Shown here one piece after another: positions 8,013-15,898 of a DNA stretch of 64,000 nucleotides (its first letter is position 1; every line of letters begins with the position of its first letter). A program made the position numbers and the translations under genes. Origin of the DNA: Streptomyces sp. DH24 (GTDB lineage Bacteria; Actinomycetota; Actinomycetes; Streptomycetales; Streptomycetaceae); the NCBI RefSeq assembly GCF_029813775.1, contig NZ_JARVKW010000029.1, positions 1 to 64,000 on the forward strand, in the 5' to 3' direction. The notes under the pieces were generated by a model. It saw only the letters and a list, made by a program, of their open reading frames with translations, ran no database searches and was not told where the DNA came from.

Positions 8013-8201
8013 ATGTGCCCCGACTGCGAGGACTTCGCCCGCACCGTGCTGCTGCTCGGTCAAATCGCTCTCTACGCCGACACGGACGGCGCCGACCTCG
8101 ACTTCATCGAGGCCGTGAGCCCGTCTCTGGCCGCCTCCCTCCCCGAACCCCCGACCGGCTACGAGCCGACCGACGGCCCCGACTACCCCGGCGGCGCCTG
8201 A
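8013..8201 (+). CDS. Small acidic protein with N-terminal CxxC
   Basis: A 62-residue protein starting MCPDCEDFARTVLLLGQIA, with GAAGGGAGAA as ribosome binding site. The N-terminal Cys-Pro-Asp-Cys could bind metal, and the rest is acidic. Its stop overlaps the start of the DUF2637 gene (ATGA), indicating translational coupling. It lies among spread genes, so a role in transfer or its regulation is likely, but I do not recognise a family. Confidence 0.65.
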   Translation: MCPDCEDFARTVLLLGQIALYADTDGADLDFIEAVSPSLAASLPEPPTGYEPTDGPDYPGGA

Positions 8202-8866
8202 TGGCCCGCCCCGCCGTCCGCGTCGACGCCGTCCTGGTCCAGGCCGTCATCGCCGGAGCCCTGTCCTTCGCCCACCTCCACGACCTCGCCGCCGCTGCCG
8301 GACAGGACGGCTGGAAGGCCTGGGCCTACCCGATCAGTGTTGACCTGCTCCTGGTCGCCGCCTGGCGCCGCCTGCGCACCGACGGACCGTCCCGGCTGGC
8401 CTGGTGCTGGTTCGTGATCGCCCTGTTCGCCTCGCTCGGCGCCAACGTCGCCACCGCCGGACTCCTCGACCTGACCGACGTCCCGGCCTGGCTGCGCATC
8501 CTCGTCGCCGCCTGGCCCGCGCTCGCCTTCATGGGCGGCACACTCCTCGCCCACTCGGCCGCGGACCGCGCACCGGAAGCGCCGGCGCCCGACGCCGCCG
8601 TAGCCGAACCCACCGTGCCCGAGTCCGAGTTCAACACAGAACCCGGCCCGGCCCTGGAGCCCGTACCAGCCGCAGCCGAGGAGCCCCCGCAGCTCACGGC
8701 CGCCGACCCGGCCCCGCCGGTCCCGGCCGCGCTCGTCGACCACGCCCGCAAGGTCGCCGACGACCACCGCGTCCGCACCGGGGTCCCGATCGACACCGAC
8801 ACCCTGCGCGTCCGGCTCGGCGTCCCGCCCCAACTCGCCGACGCCATCGCCGCCCAACTCGCCTGA
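8201..8866 (+). CDS. DUF2637-type membrane protein, probable spread protein
   Basis: A 221-residue protein. Four hydrophobic segments occupy residues ~8-115 (ending WLRILVAAWPALAFMGGTLL). A Pro/Ala/Glu-rich linker (~125-175) follows, then a C-terminal domain (~178-221, VDHARKVADDHRVRTG) that looks like a small helical DNA-binding or partner-binding module. The membrane part matches the DUF2637 family common on Streptomyces plasmids. Known: spd genes beside the Tra translocase help distribute incoming DNA along the recipient mycelium. The gene overlaps the upstream small gene by four bases. Assignment to spread is from position and topology. Confidence 0.75.
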   Translation: MARPAVRVDAVLVQAVIAGALSFAHLHDLAAAAGQDGWKAWAYPISVDLLLVAAWRRLRTDGPSRLAWCWFVIALFASLGANVATAGLLDLTDVPAWLRILVAAWPALAFMGGTLLAHSAADRAPEAPAPDAAVAEPTVPESEFNTEPGPALEPVPAAAEEPPQLTAADPAPPVPAALVDHARKVADDHRVRTGVPIDTDTLRVRLGVPPQLADAIAAQLA

Positions 8867-8885
8867 CAAGAACGGAAGACAGCTC

Positions 8886-9077
8886 ATGCCTGCTCGTGAC
8901 CACTTCCACTCCGTGATGCGGATCGGCCCGGTGCAGATCGGCACCCACCGCGACCGCAACGGCCAGACCAAGCACGCCGCCGTGTGCAGCTCCGACGGCT
9001 GCGGCTGGTCCGCCGACTACTCCAGCCAGTCCGCCGCCCAGCTCGCCGCCCGCACCCACCGCTGCAAGGTCCGCTAG
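8886..9077 (+). CDS. Small mobile element transfer protein
   Basis: A 63-residue protein with one CSSDGCGWS cysteine pair and a later C near the end (HRCKVR), suggesting a small zinc-binding fold. I recognise it as the short protein usually called mobile element transfer protein, found between DUF2637 and SpdB-like genes in integrative elements. AAGAACGGAAGAC before the ATG is a weak ribosome binding site. A role in intramycelial spread is inferred from context. Confidence 0.72.
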   Translation: MPARDHFHSVMRIGPVQIGTHRDRNGQTKHAAVCSSDGCGWSADYSSQSAAQLAARTHRCKVR

Positions 9078-9089
9078 GAGGCCACCGCC

Positions 9090-9245
9090 ATGGACGTCCC
9101 CCTCTGGTTCGCCCTGCTCTGCGTCGGAGTCCTCGGCGTCAAGCTCATCCGCCCGCCCTGGTGGCTCGTGGCCGTGCTCCTCCTCGGCGGCTACCTCCTC
9201 GCCGACAGCCTCTTGGCTCCCGCCATCGACACCGCCGTCAAGTAA
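9090..9245 (+). CDS. Very short two-helix membrane protein
   Basis: A 51-residue protein: MDVPLWFALLCVGVLGVKLI gives one membrane helix and a second follows (WWLVAVLLLGGYLLADSLL). The ATG at 9090 has TAGGAGG eleven bases upstream, and the gene starts 12 bases after the preceding stop. Similar tiny hydrophobic proteins occur in the spread gene clusters of Streptomyces plasmids. Easily missed because of its size. Confidence 0.65.
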   Translation: MDVPLWFALLCVGVLGVKLIRPPWWLVAVLLLGGYLLADSLLAPAIDTAVK

Positions 9246-9266
9246 CCCGCGAAAGGAGAACCGCCC

Positions 9267-9581
9267 ATGTTCCGGCCCAAGCTGCCGACCATGCCCCAGC
9301 CCACCGGCACGGTCACCCCGCCCGTCGTGGTGGAGCCGACAGCGATCCTCCCGACGACCCCGGCCCCGCTGCCCACGCCGACCGCCCCGGCGCCTTCCCG
9401 CCCCGCGGTCCAGCTCACCGGAACCGCGCTCGCCCTCGTCGGCGGCGGCACCGCCGTCGTCCTGGTCGTCGGCGCCGTCCTGGTCTCCATGCTCCTGGCC
9501 GTCGCCGTCACCGCCACCTCGGTCGCCGTCTGCGCCGTCGTCCTCCGCTCGCTCCTCACCTCCGAGAGCAAGCGCCGCTGA
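9267..9581 (+). CDS. SpdB-like spread protein
   Basis: A 104-residue protein. Residues 1-50 are Pro/Thr-rich and probably disordered; residues ~52-92 form one long hydrophobic stretch of one or two helices rich in Ala, Val, Leu and Gly; the tail is basic (SESKRR). This layout matches SpdB-type plasmid spread proteins. AAAGGAG precedes the ATG. It probably acts at the membrane with the other spread proteins in moving the element across septa. Confidence 0.68.
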   Translation: MFRPKLPTMPQPTGTVTPPVVVEPTAILPTTPAPLPTPTAPAPSRPAVQLTGTALALVGGGTAVVLVVGAVLVSMLLAVAVTATSVAVCAVVLRSLLTSESKRR

Positions 9582-9666
9582 CCGGCCGCCGGGTGGCGCA
9601 CAAGCCGCCAAGCACGACGCCACCCGGGGCCGTTCCTTCCAACCTCGATCGAAAGGCACCTTCAGC

Positions 9667-9852
9667 ATGGCCCACCGCACCACACCTCCGCCACGAATCT
9701 GCCCGAGCTGCAACGGCTTCGCCTCCGCTGCCGTTACCCTCGGCGGCCGCGACTCCCACGGGCACCTGCGCACCATCACCACCCACTGCCCCACCTGCCA
9801 CGGCCTCGGCACCGTCCTCGCCCGCCGCGTCCAGGAGGGTGCCCGTGCCTGA
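9667..9852 (+). CDS. Small zinc-finger protein with DnaJ-like CxxC pairs
   Basis: A 61-residue protein with two knuckles, CPSCNGFA and CPTCHGLG, about 30 residues apart, the CxxCxG style of the DnaJ zinc domain and of small plasmid proteins. GAAAGGCACC upstream is a weak ribosome binding site. Its 3' end overlaps the start of the replication gene by eight bases, so the two are probably translated together; it may help replication or simply be a spread-cluster protein. Confidence 0.68.
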   Translation: MAHRTTPPPRICPSCNGFASAAVTLGGRDSHGHLRTITTHCPTCHGLGTVLARRVQEGARA

Positions 9853-11221
9853 CACCCTGCTCGACCCGATCACCCTCGGCGACCTGCTGAGGGTGGCTTC
9901 GGCTCCCGACTACACGCGCTGGGAAGACCAGATCCGCCGCACCGGCGGCTGCTCCGACCCCGTCCACCTCACCGGCTGGACGATCCACAAGGACAAGACG
10001 ACCGGCGAGACCCTGCACCGCTACACGACCGCCAACGAACCCGGCGGACGCCTCCGCATCGCCTGCGGCAACCGCCGCGCCTCCCGCTGCCCGGCCTGCG
10101 CCTGGACCTACGCGGGCGACACCTACCACCTCATCCGCGCGGGCCTCGCGGGAGACGACCGACGCGAGATCCCCGCCACGGTCCGCGACCACCCGCGCGT
10201 CTTCGCCACGCTCACCGCGCCTTCGTTCGGCCGCGTGCACAACCGTCCCGACCGCGGAGCCTGCGGCTGCGGTGCTCACCACGCCCCGGACGCCCCGGAA
10301 CTGGGCACGGCCCTCGACCCGGAGACGTACGACTACGCGGGCGCCGTCCTGTTCAACAACCACGCCGGACAGCTCTGGCAGCGCTTCACCACCCGGCTCC
10401 GCCGCGAAATCGCCGCCCGCGCCGGCCTTTCACGCCGGGAACTCGGCGACCACCTCCGCGTCTCCTACGGCAAGGTCGCGGAGTTCCAGAAACGCGGCGC
10501 TCTCCACCTCCATGCCGTCATCCGGCTCGACGGCCCGGACGGCCCGCAGACCCCGCCGCCCGTCTGGGCAACGGTCGACCTCCTCTCCGACGCCATCCGC
10601 GCAGCTGCCGCCCACTCCTACACCTCGGTCTCCGTCCCGGCCGCCGACGACCAGCCCGCCCGGACCTTCCGCTGGGGCACCCAACTCGACGTCCGGCCGG
10701 TCAAGGCCTTCGGTGACGGCTCGGACATCACCGAGCAGGCCGTCGCCTCCTACGTCGCGAAGTACGCCACCAAGGCCGCCGAGAACACCGGCACTCTCGA
10801 CCGCCGCATCGGCGAACTCTCCGAACTCGACCGCCACCAGGTGCCCGACCACACCCGCCGCCTCATCCATGCGTGCAAGACGCTCGACCCGCTCTACCCC
10901 GACCGCCGCCTCTGGGCCTGGGCCCACATGCTCGGCTTCCGCGGCCACTTCTCCTCCAAGTCCCGCCACTACTCCACCACCCTCGGCACCCTCCGCCAGG
11001 AGCGCGCCGACTACCGCGCCGCCCAGGAGCGCACGGCCCTGGGCCTGGACGACACCGAGCCGGACACCGTCCTCGTCCTCGCCGACTGGCAGTACGCCGG
11101 ACACGGCCACACCCCCGGCGAATCCGCCCTCGCCGCCACCATCGCCCGCCAACTCCAGACCAACCGCGAAACCGCCCGCGAAGCACTACGCGACCAACTC
11201 ACGCACGAAGGGACGTACTGA
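9845..11221 (+). CDS. repSA: RepSA-type rolling-circle replication initiator
   Basis: A 458-residue protein. Cysteine pairs occur at GCS, ACG and CPAC near residues 35-85, then FATLTAPSFG (a conserved initiator motif), the metal-binding HLH at residues 221-223 (HUH motif) and YVAKYATK with Y303 and Y307 as candidate nicking tyrosines. Known: RepSA of pSAM2 nicks a double-strand origin and starts rolling-circle replication of the excised element. GTG at 9845 was chosen because AGGAG lies seven bases upstream and the length fits the family; GTG at 9839 is possible. The open frame continues far upstream but only as GC-driven noise. Followed after two bases by the excisionase gene. Confidence 0.9.
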   Translation: MPDTLLDPITLGDLLRVASAPDYTRWEDQIRRTGGCSDPVHLTGWTIHKDKTTGETLHRYTTANEPGGRLRIACGNRRASRCPACAWTYAGDTYHLIRAGLAGDDRREIPATVRDHPRVFATLTAPSFGRVHNRPDRGACGCGAHHAPDAPELGTALDPETYDYAGAVLFNNHAGQLWQRFTTRLRREIAARAGLSRRELGDHLRVSYGKVAEFQKRGALHLHAVIRLDGPDGPQTPPPVWATVDLLSDAIRAAAAHSYTSVSVPAADDQPARTFRWGTQLDVRPVKAFGDGSDITEQAVASYVAKYATKAAENTGTLDRRIGELSELDRHQVPDHTRRLIHACKTLDPLYPDRRLWAWAHMLGFRGHFSSKSRHYSTTLGTLRQERADYRAAQERTALGLDDTEPDTVLVLADWQYAGHGHTPGESALAATIARQLQTNRETAREALRDQLTHEGTY

Positions 11222-11223
11222 CC

Positions 11224-11421
11224 ATGGCCTCAGAACTGCCGAACCGGTTCCTGACCCCTGAGGACCTGGTCGAGATGTTCGAACTCCCCAGCGTCGAGAC
11301 GGTCTACCAGTGGCGGCGCAAGCGCACCGGCCCTCGCGGCTTCCGGGTCGGCCGGCACCTCCGCTTCGACCCGAACGACGTGCGCGCCTGGGTCAACTCA
11401 CAGATGGCAGAGGCCGCCTAA
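11224..11421 (+). CDS. xis: Excisionase with MerR-like helix-turn-helix
   Basis: A 65-residue protein with a helix-turn-helix fold: FLTPEDLVEMFELPSVETVY, then QWRRKRTGPRGFRVGRHLRF and a short terminal helix. This is the XisSA type that bends DNA at the attachment sites and steers the integrase toward excision. It is packed between repSA (two-base gap) and int (ATG overlaps the stop by one base), so replication and excision are expressed together. Confidence 0.88.
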   Translation: MASELPNRFLTPEDLVEMFELPSVETVYQWRRKRTGPRGFRVGRHLRFDPNDVRAWVNSQMAEAA

Positions 11422-12683
11422 TGGCCGGACACATCCAGGACCGCTGGTACAAGACCGAGATCGGCCCGAATGGGAAAGCCGTACGAGTCAAGACTGACCG
11501 GTACGGCACGGGCATGCGGTACCGCGCTCGGTACATCGGCCCCGACGGCACGGAGAAGTCCAAGAGCTTCCCGGACCGCCAGAAGCGCCTCGCCGAGAAG
11601 TGGCTCACCGACATCGCGTCGGACATGTCTCACGGTCGGTACATCGACCCTCGCGCCGCAAGGATCACCTTCAAGAGCTACGCGGAGAAGTGGCTCAAGA
11701 CTCACGGCATCGACCCGGCCAGTCAGGTGGTGGTCGAGCAGCGGTTGCGCCTGCACGCATTCCGTCTGATCGGCTCTCGGCCACTGGACTCGTTCCGCCC
11801 GGAGCACATTCGCGGCCTGGTGAGCGCGCTGGAGAAGGACCCGGCCGTGAGTGGAGGCTATGCGCGGAACATCTACGGCGACGTACGAGCCGTGCTCAGT
11901 GCGGCGGTCGACGACGGGCTCCTGCCCCGTAACCCGTGCTCCGCGAAGTCCGTCCGCCCGCCGGCGGTCGAGCAACGCCGCGTTGTGCCCTGGCTGCCTG
12001 GCCAGGTTCACGCGGTCCGTGCCGCCCTCCCCGAGCGCTACCGGCCCATGGTGGACGTGGGTGCCGGGTGCGGGCTGCGTCAGGGCGAGATCGTGGGGCT
12101 CGCTGAGGACGCGCTCGACTTCGACGGCGGCCTCATCCGAGTGGTCCGCCAGGTGAAGCTGATCCGGGGCAAGGCCGTGTTCGCTCCGCCGAAGTGCAAC
12201 AAGGAGCGGGACGTGCCGTTGCCACCCTCCGTCGCTGAAGCTCTCCGCGCGCACATGGACACCTACAAGCCAGTGGAAATCACGCTGCCCTGGCGAAAGC
12301 CGGACGGCCCCAAGGTGTCGGCCCGCCTCCTGTTCACGAACACCGCGAGCGGCCTCGTCTGGCGCAGCAACTTCAACGTCCAGGAGTGGAAGCCCGCCCT
12401 CGCCGCAGCTGGCTTGATCGCGAAAGCGGGAGCGGACGGCAAGCACGAGTCCGCTCGTGAACACGGCATGCACGCCCTGAGGCACTTCTACGCCTCGGTA
12501 CTGCTGGACGCGGGCGAGAGCATCAAGGCCGTGAGCGAGTACCTGGGGCACGCCGACCCCGGACTGACGCTGCGGGTGTACGCGCACCTGATGCCGTCGA
12601 GCCAGGAGCGCACGAGGAAGGCCGTGGATCGGGTGCTTCTCCCGGCCCCGCGCGAGCCTGACGGCCCAGAGACGGCCCAGTAG
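11421..12683 (+). CDS. int: Tyrosine site-specific integrase
   Basis: A 420-residue phage-type recombinase. Residues ~1-60 are a small arm-binding domain (RYRARYIGPDG), ~65-165 the SAM-like core-binding domain, ~185-415 the catalytic domain. The catalytic residues are visible: R220 in GLRQGE, H351 and R354 in HALRH, H377 in LGHADP and the nucleophile Y387 in RVYAH. It recombines attP with a chromosomal attB, and with the excisionase reverses this. It is translationally coupled to xis. Most relatives use the 3' end of a tRNA gene, but none is visible next to it. Confidence 0.94.
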   Translation: MAGHIQDRWYKTEIGPNGKAVRVKTDRYGTGMRYRARYIGPDGTEKSKSFPDRQKRLAEKWLTDIASDMSHGRYIDPRAARITFKSYAEKWLKTHGIDPASQVVVEQRLRLHAFRLIGSRPLDSFRPEHIRGLVSALEKDPAVSGGYARNIYGDVRAVLSAAVDDGLLPRNPCSAKSVRPPAVEQRRVVPWLPGQVHAVRAALPERYRPMVDVGAGCGLRQGEIVGLAEDALDFDGGLIRVVRQVKLIRGKAVFAPPKCNKERDVPLPPSVAEALRAHMDTYKPVEITLPWRKPDGPKVSARLLFTNTASGLVWRSNFNVQEWKPALAAAGLIAKAGADGKHESAREHGMHALRHFYASVLLDAGESIKAVSEYLGHADPGLTLRVYAHLMPSSQERTRKAVDRVLLPAPREPDGPETAQ

Positions 12684-12690
12684 CCCGAAC

Positions 12691-12730
12691 AAGGCCCCCT
12701 ATCCGCGCCGAACGCGCTGGTAGGGGGCTT
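12691..12730 (+). terminator. Terminator after the integrase
   Basis: GCCCCCTA pairs with TAGGGGGC across a 20-base loop; the hairpin starts eight bases after the integrase stop and is followed by TTATTG. It should end the element's operon. The attachment core probably lies within the next ~110 bases. Confidence 0.6.
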
Positions 12731-12837
12731 ATTGCTGCCCGGCTACTGCCAGTTCTCCGGGCTTAGGCATGGCTGTACCAGTGTCGCAGATCCACTGGAG
12801 TGACCCGCCTGCCCCGCCCGGCCGCCCCCGTTCCCCG

Positions 12838-12981
12838 CTAGGTGAACAGCGCTTCCAGGATGTCGGCGAGCCACCCGCCGCGATGGGTCCGGCAGTACTT
12901 CCACTTCCGTCTGCGCACCCGAAAGCTCGGCTGCCGTACGGCCGTCCCGCAGGTACGGCATGGCCTCGTACTCCTGCTCAT
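12838..12981 (-). CDS. 47-residue zinc-ribbon-like protein
   Basis: A short gene on the minus strand, 114 bases downstream of cdsA. The product starts MSRSTRPCRTCGTAV and ends GGWLADILEALFT. C8, C11, C30 and H33 form CxxC and CxxH pairs suited to one zinc ion, with a very basic middle (RVRRRKWKYCRTH). GGGGAGAGAG lies about nine bases before the ATG, a good ribosome binding site. The basic charge suggests nucleic-acid or ribosome binding. It is the gene nearest to the element's right end, and I cannot tell whether it belongs to the core genome. Family not recognised. Confidence 0.55.
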   Translation of the reverse strand: MSRSTRPCRTCGTAVRQPSFRVRRRKWKYCRTHRGGWLADILEALFT

Positions 12982-13095
12982 CGTCGCTCTCTCCCCGTCG
13001 CAGATGTCCGCGGGCGCATGACGAAGGCCCGCCGCCCTGTACGGACGACGAGCCTCGTCGAACGGTTGCGCACTGCCTGCGGCGCGCGGAGAGGG

Positions 13096-14259
13096 TCAGC
13101 CCGACCCGACGAACAGCACCAGCAGCAGCCACACCACCGGCGCGGTCGGCAGCAGCGAGTCCAGCCGGTCCATGATGCCGCCGTGGCCCGGCAGCAGCGT
13201 GCCCATGTCCTTGATGCCCAGGTCGCGCTTGATCATCGACTCGCCGAGGTCGCCGAGCGTGGCGCTGACCGCGACCGCGAGGCCCAGCACCAGGCCCTGC
13301 CACCAGGAGCCGCCGTCGATCAGGAACTGCATGCACAGCGCGCCCGCCGCCATCGCGAACGTCACCGCGCCGAGCAGGCCCTCGCGGGTCTTGCCGGGGC
13401 TGATGCGCGGCGCCAGCTTGTGCCGGCCGAAGCGCCAGCCCACCGCGTACGCGCCGGTGTCGCTCACCACGGTCAGCAGCAGGAACGTCAGGACGCGGAA
13501 CGCCCCGTCCCCGGCGGTGAGCATCATCGCGACGAACGTGGCCAGGAACGGCACGTAGAAGGCCGCGAAGACGCCGGCGGTGACGTCCTTGAGGTAGCCC
13601 TCGGGCGGTTCCGTCATGCGCCAGACCAGCACCGCGAGCGCCGTCAGCGCCATGGCGACCCAGGCGCCCTCGGCACCGCGCACATAGCCGGCGACCACCA
13701 TCGCCGCGCCGCCGATCGCCAGCGGCACGAGCGGCGCCTTGATGCCCTTGCGCTCGTCGAGCCGCTTCGTCAGTTCCCACAGCCCGACGACGACGGCGAC
13801 CGCGACGACGCCGACGAACACGGCCTTGACGACGAACAGCGACGCGACGATCACCGCGCCGAGTCCGACGCCGACCCCTATCGCGGCACCCAGGTCACGG
13901 CCCGCGTTCTTCTTCGGCTTCGGCGCCGGCTGCGGGGCGTCGGGCATGGGCTCCGGATTCTGCGGCACCTCCCCGTACGGGTGTGCCTGCGGCGTCTCGT
14001 CGCGGAACAAGGGGCCGCTCAGCCGAGCGGCCCCCCGGTCGTCATCCTGGTCTCCGCCGTGATCGGGTACGTCGGGCACGATGGGCATGGGACGAGTCTG
14101 CTGCGCGTCGTGCGCGTCGTACGAGGGACCCGCCGGGGCGGTCCCCTGGACATGCCCGTAGGCGTGTCCCTGGGCGGGGCCCCGGCCGGTGGGCCCCCAG
14201 TGCCCCGCTTGCGGCGGGTACCCGGCTTGTGGCGGCGCGCCCCAGGAAGAGTCGTTCAT
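13096..14259 (-). CDS. cdsA: Phosphatidate cytidylyltransferase
   Basis: A 387-residue membrane enzyme that converts phosphatidic acid and CTP to CDP-diacylglycerol, precursor of phosphatidylglycerol, cardiolipin and phosphatidylinositol. Residues 1-120 are a Pro/Gly/Gln-rich cytoplasmic extension typical of actinomycetes. About eight hydrophobic helices follow, and the family signature SMIKRDLGIKDMG, PGHGGIMDRLDS is near residue 350. The ATG overlaps the frr stop by one base, so the two genes are coupled. Much longer than the ~285-residue Escherichia coli enzyme because of the N-terminal extension. Confidence 0.93.
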   Translation of the reverse strand: MNDSSWGAPPQAGYPPQAGHWGPTGRGPAQGHAYGHVQGTAPAGPSYDAHDAQQTRPMPIVPDVPDHGGDQDDDRGAARLSGPLFRDETPQAHPYGEVPQNPEPMPDAPQPAPKPKKNAGRDLGAAIGVGVGLGAVIVASLFVVKAVFVGVVAVAVVVGLWELTKRLDERKGIKAPLVPLAIGGAAMVVAGYVRGAEGAWVAMALTALAVLVWRMTEPPEGYLKDVTAGVFAAFYVPFLATFVAMMLTAGDGAFRVLTFLLLTVVSDTGAYAVGWRFGRHKLAPRISPGKTREGLLGAVTFAMAAGALCMQFLIDGGSWWQGLVLGLAVAVSATLGDLGESMIKRDLGIKDMGTLLPGHGGIMDRLDSLLPTAPVVWLLLVLFVGSG

Positions 14260-14816
14260 CAGACCTCGAGCAGCTCCGCTTCCTTGTGCTTCAGGAGCTC
14301 GTCCACCTGGGCGACGTACTTCGCGGTGGTGTCGTCGAGCTCCTTCTCCGCACGGCGGCCCTCGTCCTCGCCGACGTCGCCGTCCTTGATCAGCTTGTCG
14401 ATGGCGTCCTTGGCCTTGCGGCGCACGGAGCGGATGGAGACCTTGGCGTCCTCACCCTTGCCCTTGGCGACCTTGATGTACTCGCGGCGGCGCTCCTCGG
14501 TGAGCTCGGGGAACACCACCCGGATGATGTTGCCGTCGTTGCTCGGGTTGACGCCCAGGTCGGAGTCGCGGATCGCCTGCTCGATGTTGCGCAGAGCGCT
14601 CTTGTCGAACGGCGTCACCACGGCCATGCGCGGCTCGGGCACGGAGAACGAGGCCAGCTGGTTGATCGGCGTCGGTGCGCCGTAGTAGTCGGCCACGATC
14701 TTGTTGAACATCGCCGGGTGCGCACGGCCGGTGCGGATCGCGGCGAAGTCCTCCTTGGCGACCACGACGGCCTTCTCCATCTTCTCCTCGGCCTCGAGGA
14801 GGGTCTCTTCGATCAC
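14259..14816 (-). CDS. frr: Ribosome recycling factor
   Basis: A 185-residue protein, normal family length. It splits the post-termination ribosome together with EF-G. Seen: MEKAVVVAKEDFAAIRTGRA in helix 1, the hinge and small domain region (NPSNDGNIIRVVFPELTEER), and the C-terminal helix ending KHKEAELLEV. The GTG start (VIEETLLEAEE) is chosen by comparison with known Streptomyces sequences; a second GTG lies one codon upstream. It lies between pyrH and cdsA, the standard bacterial order. Confidence 0.95.
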   Translation of the reverse strand: MIEETLLEAEEKMEKAVVVAKEDFAAIRTGRAHPAMFNKIVADYYGAPTPINQLASFSVPEPRMAVVTPFDKSALRNIEQAIRDSDLGVNPSNDGNIIRVVFPELTEERRREYIKVAKGKGEDAKVSIRSVRRKAKDAIDKLIKDGDVGEDEGRRAEKELDDTTAKYVAQVDELLKHKEAELLEV

Positions 14817-14940
14817 CACTTGCTCCTGCGTGTCTTGAGTAGGCCCGGCTGCGGTTCCTTGTCGGGGCGGCGGCCGGCTGCGTCGCGTCTTCTTCCTGCA
14901 CGGTTCCCGACCGGCAGGACATTGTCCATCCCCCGGCCGG

Positions 14941-15699
14941 TCAGTCCCGGCTGCCTTGGTCACCGACAAGCGTGCCGATCTTCTCACCCTTGACCGCGCG
15001 CGCGATATTGCCCTCGGAGAGAAGCTCGAAGACGACGATCGGCAGCTTGTTGTCGCGGCACAGGGTGACGGCGGTGGCGTCGGCGACCTTCAGGTCGCGG
15101 GTGATGACCTCGCCGTAGCCGAGGTGGTCGAACTTCACCGCGTCGGGGTTCTTCTTCGGGTCGGAGTCGTAGACCCCGTCGACACCGTTCTTGCCCATCA
15201 GCAGCGCCTCGGCGTCGATCTCCAGGGCGCGCTGCGCGGCGGTGGTGTCGGTGGAGAAGTACGGCATGCCCATACCGGCGCCGAAGATGACCACGCGGCC
15301 CTTCTCCAGGTGGCGCACGGCACGCAGCGGGATGTACGGCTCGGCGACCTGCCCCATGGTGATCGCGGTCTGCACGCGGCAGTCCACGCCCTCCTTCTCC
15401 AGGAAGTCCTGGAGGGCGAGGCAGTTCATGACGGTGCCGAGCATGCCCATGTAGTCGGAGCGGGCCCGGTCCATGCCGCGCTGCTGGAGCTCCGCGCCGC
15501 GGAAGAAGTTGCCGCCGCCGATGACGGCCGCGATCTGTGCTCCGTCGCGGACGACCGCCGCGATCTCACGGGCGATGGCGTGCACCACGTCGGGGTCGAC
15601 CCCCAGGCCCCCGCCGCCGGAGAAGGCCTCTCCGGACAGCTTCAGCAGAAACCGGCCGGGTACTTTGCCGTCGTCGCTTTTCTGGGCCTTGGTGCTCAT
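14941..15699 (-). CDS. pyrH: UMP kinase
   Basis: A 252-residue amino-acid-kinase-fold enzyme that phosphorylates UMP to UDP with ATP. Seen: FLLKLSGEAFSG near residue 17, IGGGNFFRG for the phosphate/UMP site, and GVDGVYDSDPKKNPDA near residue 175. It is hexameric in known cases and regulated by GTP and UTP. It precedes frr by 124 bases and is separated from tsf by a strong hairpin at 15738-15785, so it may have its own promoter. Confidence 0.96.
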   Translation of the reverse strand: MSTKAQKSDDGKVPGRFLLKLSGEAFSGGGGLGVDPDVVHAIAREIAAVVRDGAQIAAVIGGGNFFRGAELQQRGMDRARSDYMGMLGTVMNCLALQDFLEKEGVDCRVQTAITMGQVAEPYIPLRAVRHLEKGRVVIFGAGMGMPYFSTDTTAAQRALEIDAEALLMGKNGVDGVYDSDPKKNPDAVKFDHLGYGEVITRDLKVADATAVTLCRDNKLPIVVFELLSEGNIARAVKGEKIGTLVGDQGSRD

Positions 15700-15737
15700 G
15701 GGATCTCGCCTCTTTTACGTGTCGCACATACGAAGAA

Positions 15738-15785
15738 GGCCATTGCCGGTGGGGCGTGTTTCGCATCCCATACTCGGCAATGGCC
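15738..15785 (-). terminator. Hairpin between tsf and pyrH
   Basis: Perfect 11-base arms GGCCATTGCCG and CGGCAATGGCC with a 26-base loop. It follows the tsf stop by 113 bases in the direction of transcription and lies 38 bases before pyrH, so it acts as a terminator or attenuator separating the ribosomal operon from pyrH. Confidence 0.65.
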
Positions 15786-15898
15786 TCCTCGTCAGATCTG
15801 CTGTCGCCCGCGCCACGCGCTTACGGGGCGGTGTCCCCGGGCGCCCTGGCCGACTGCACTCGACCCTATAGGGGCCGGGCGCCGGTCGCGGTACGGAC

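Larger units (their letters stand above)
4740..12740 (+). mobile_element. pSAM2-type actinomycete integrative and conjugative element (AICE)
   Basis: The full backbone of an AICE is present in order: Nudix immunity-like gene, GntR repressor, SCO3933-family regulator, FtsK-like translocase, small membrane/spread proteins, RepSA-type initiator, excisionase and tyrosine integrase, the last three tightly packed. These elements excise, replicate by rolling circle and move double-stranded DNA between mycelia with a single FtsK-like protein. The right end should lie just after the integrase, before the core genes starting at 12838. I found no tRNA gene and no direct repeat between 4611-4812 and 12684-12840, so the left end is uncertain and may lie left of the STAND gene, outside the window. 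Confidence 0.88.

Noticed and set aside
8984..9844. Long open frame upstream of and in frame with repSA
   Set aside because: The first ~287 residues are Arg/Pro-rich, typical of an alternative GC-rich frame, and they overlap several small genes with good starts. A Shine-Dalgarno at 9833 fixes the start at 9845.
12743..13780. Minus-strand 345-residue open frame overlapping cdsA
   Set aside because: Most of it is a shadow of cdsA in another frame. Its 5' part is unlike any protein; only the separate 47-residue frame at 12838-12981 has a good start and motif.
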